Shown here: piece after piece, positions 62,980 through 64,000 of the stretch
How the letters are laid out: every line of letters begins with the position of its first letter
How positions within the stretch are numbered: the stretch's first letter is position 1
Assembly: GCF_900103125.1 (NCBI RefSeq)
Contig: NZ_FNJV01000001.1
Span: forward strand, 1,178,001 to 1,242,000
Source: Mucilaginibacter sp. OK268
Lineage (GTDB): Bacteria; Bacteroidota; Bacteroidia; Sphingobacteriales; Sphingobacteriaceae
Reading direction: 5' to 3'
DNA length: 64,000 bases
Made by a program: the position numbers and the translations under genes
The notes under the pieces: generated by a model
Told to the model about the DNA's origin: nothing
The model's input: the letters and a program-made list of their open reading frames with translations, nothing else
Database searches by the model: none

Positions 62980-64000
62980 ATGAAATTACTGTACCTATCT
63001 TTTTTAACCTTATTCGCACTATTTCTATTCAATTTTGCTGATGCTCAAACGAAAGACGGTAAAATTTCTGGAGCGGTTTTAGATGATGCTAAGAAACCAC
63101 TCGACGGGGCTACTGTAATTTTACTTACCGTAAAAGACTCGGTAGTTTTAGGTACCAAACTGGCCAATCCGGATGGTAGCTTCGCCTTTCAAAACTTAAA
63201 GGATAATACCTACATAATCAAGGTAACTTATATAGGTTACAAGAATTACAAAAGCGATCCTGTGCTGGTTAGCGGGCAAAAGTCGGTTAATCTACCACCC
63301 TTTATTTTATCTTCAATAGGCAAAAAACTGGCTGAAGTAAACGTAACCGCCCAAAAATCATACGTACAACAAAAAATTGACCGCACAGTAGTTAATGTTG
63401 GGGCGCTGATATCCAATACAGGCGCTAATGCTTTGGAGGTATTGGCAAAGACCCCTGGTGTGCAGATAGATGCCGATGGTAATATTACCTTTAAAGGGAA
63501 AAGCGGCGTAATGGTGATGATCGACGATAAACCCACCTATCTTTCGGCCGCGAACCTGGCAACTTATCTACGTTCGCTGCCTTCTTCAGCATTGGATCAG
63601 ATAGAGTTAATGGATAACCCACCAGCCAAGTATGATGCCGCAGGAAATGCGGGTGTGATCAACATCAAAACTAAAAAAAATACCACCCGTGGATTTAATG
63701 CAGTAGTATCCGCAAATTTTGCCCAGGGCTTTTATGGCCGTATGGATGAAAGCATCAACTTTAATTACCGGATAGATAAGGTTAACTTTTTTGCCAACGT
63801 TGCTTACAATAAGCAGAAAACTTTCAGAAGGCTCGAAATAGACCGCAATTATTTGGATGCGAGCGGTGATATTGCTTCTTCGTTAAAGGACATTTCCTAT
63901 TTCAGGCCATCCAGTAACAATACCAATATTAAAGCAGGCTTAGATTATTTTATATCGCCAAAAACAACCTGGGGAGTTGTATTTACCGGCAACATATCCC
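62980..64000 (+). CDS. TonB-dependent outer-membrane beta-barrel protein, 5' part
   Basis: An open frame from ATG at 62980 runs past the right edge (340 codons visible). A signal peptide (MKLLYLSFLTLFALFLFNFA, cleaved near DAQ) leads a carboxypeptidase-D-like domain (GKISGAVLDDAKKPLDGATV, IKVTYIGYKNYK) and a plug-like region (GANALEVLAKTPGVQIDADG, LMDNPPAKYDAAGNAGVINI, KTKK), then barrel strands. This is the outer-membrane beta-barrel family related to SusC but usually without a SusD partner, often with metal or peptide ligands. The end is outside the window. Confidence 0.88.
   Translation, partial: MKLLYLSFLTLFALFLFNFADAQTKDGKISGAVLDDAKKPLDGATVILLTVKDSVVLGTKLANPDGSFAFQNLKDNTYIIKVTYIGYKNYKSDPVLVSGQKSVNLPPFILSSIGKKLAEVNVTAQKSYVQQKIDRTVVNVGALISNTGANALEVLAKTPGVQIDADGNITFKGKSGVMVMIDDKPTYLSAANLATYLRSLPSSALDQIELMDNPPAKYDAAGNAGVINIKTKKNTTRGFNAVVSANFAQGFYGRMDESINFNYRIDKVNFFANVAYNKQKTFRRLEIDRNYLDASGDIASSLKDISYFRPSSNNTNIKAGLDYFISPKTTWGVVFTGNIS

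Noticed and set aside
1..64000. CRISPR array, tRNA, rRNA, intact insertion sequence or prophage
   Set aside because: No regularly spaced repeats, cloverleaf or ribosomal segments, transposase or phage genes were recognised.

Overview
This 64 kb window comes from a Bacteroidota genome, most like Sphingobacteriaceae of the Mucilaginibacter/Pedobacter type. That placement is inferred from two SusC/SusD pairs, a hybrid two-component regulator, lipoproteins with Cys followed by Lys/Asn, TANNTTTG-type promoter boxes, moderate GC and few Shine-Dalgarno sites. No tRNA, rRNA, CRISPR array or intact insertion sequence was seen.

Region 1 (1-29,091, + strand) is a large polysaccharide utilization locus. 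In order it holds: the 3' end of a GH5 gene, a full GH5, GH42, GH39, GH3, a junction carrying decayed copies of its neighbours, a second GH42, a parallel beta-helix protein with a C-terminal PDZ domain, a GH29 fucosidase with accessory domains, three consecutive GH2 enzymes, a GH12 lipoprotein, then SusC and SusD. Endo-acting GH5 and GH12 with galactosidase-, fucosidase-, xylosidase- and glucosidase-type exo-enzymes fit a decorated hemicellulose such as fucogalacto-xyloglucan. No GH31 alpha-xylosidase lies inside the window.

Region 2 (29,092-30,620) is a degraded stretch with one small intact ORF, a membrane-protein pseudogene with two in-frame stops, and hairpins.

Region 3 (30,621-43,566) is a second, smaller locus: a GH16 lipoprotein (-) divergent from a hybrid two-component system (HTCS), then SusC, SusD, a BNR-type beta-propeller protein and a GH43 whose putative catalytic residues match exo-beta-1,3-galactanases. 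The set suggests arabinogalactan side chains and backbone as substrate. Paired G/C-run repeats 21-22 bp apart lie upstream of GH16/HTCS and of SusC and are candidate operators.

Region 4 (43,901-51,274, - strand) is a six-gene GntR(YtrA-like)/ABC-2 operon behind a good sigma-ABfr promoter. It ends in a giant permease fused to an M1-aminopeptidase-like domain whose HEXXH zinc site is lost.

Region 5 (51,568-64,000) is mixed housekeeping and accessory DNA: a secreted serine esterase, two AraC-type regulators in one operon, a divergent alpha/beta hydrolase with a long inverted repeat between them, a RibD-like reductase, two small secreted proteins, a beta-helix lipoprotein, a two-HKD phospholipase-D-like protein, a membrane metallophosphoesterase and the start of a TonB-dependent outer-membrane protein that runs off the window.
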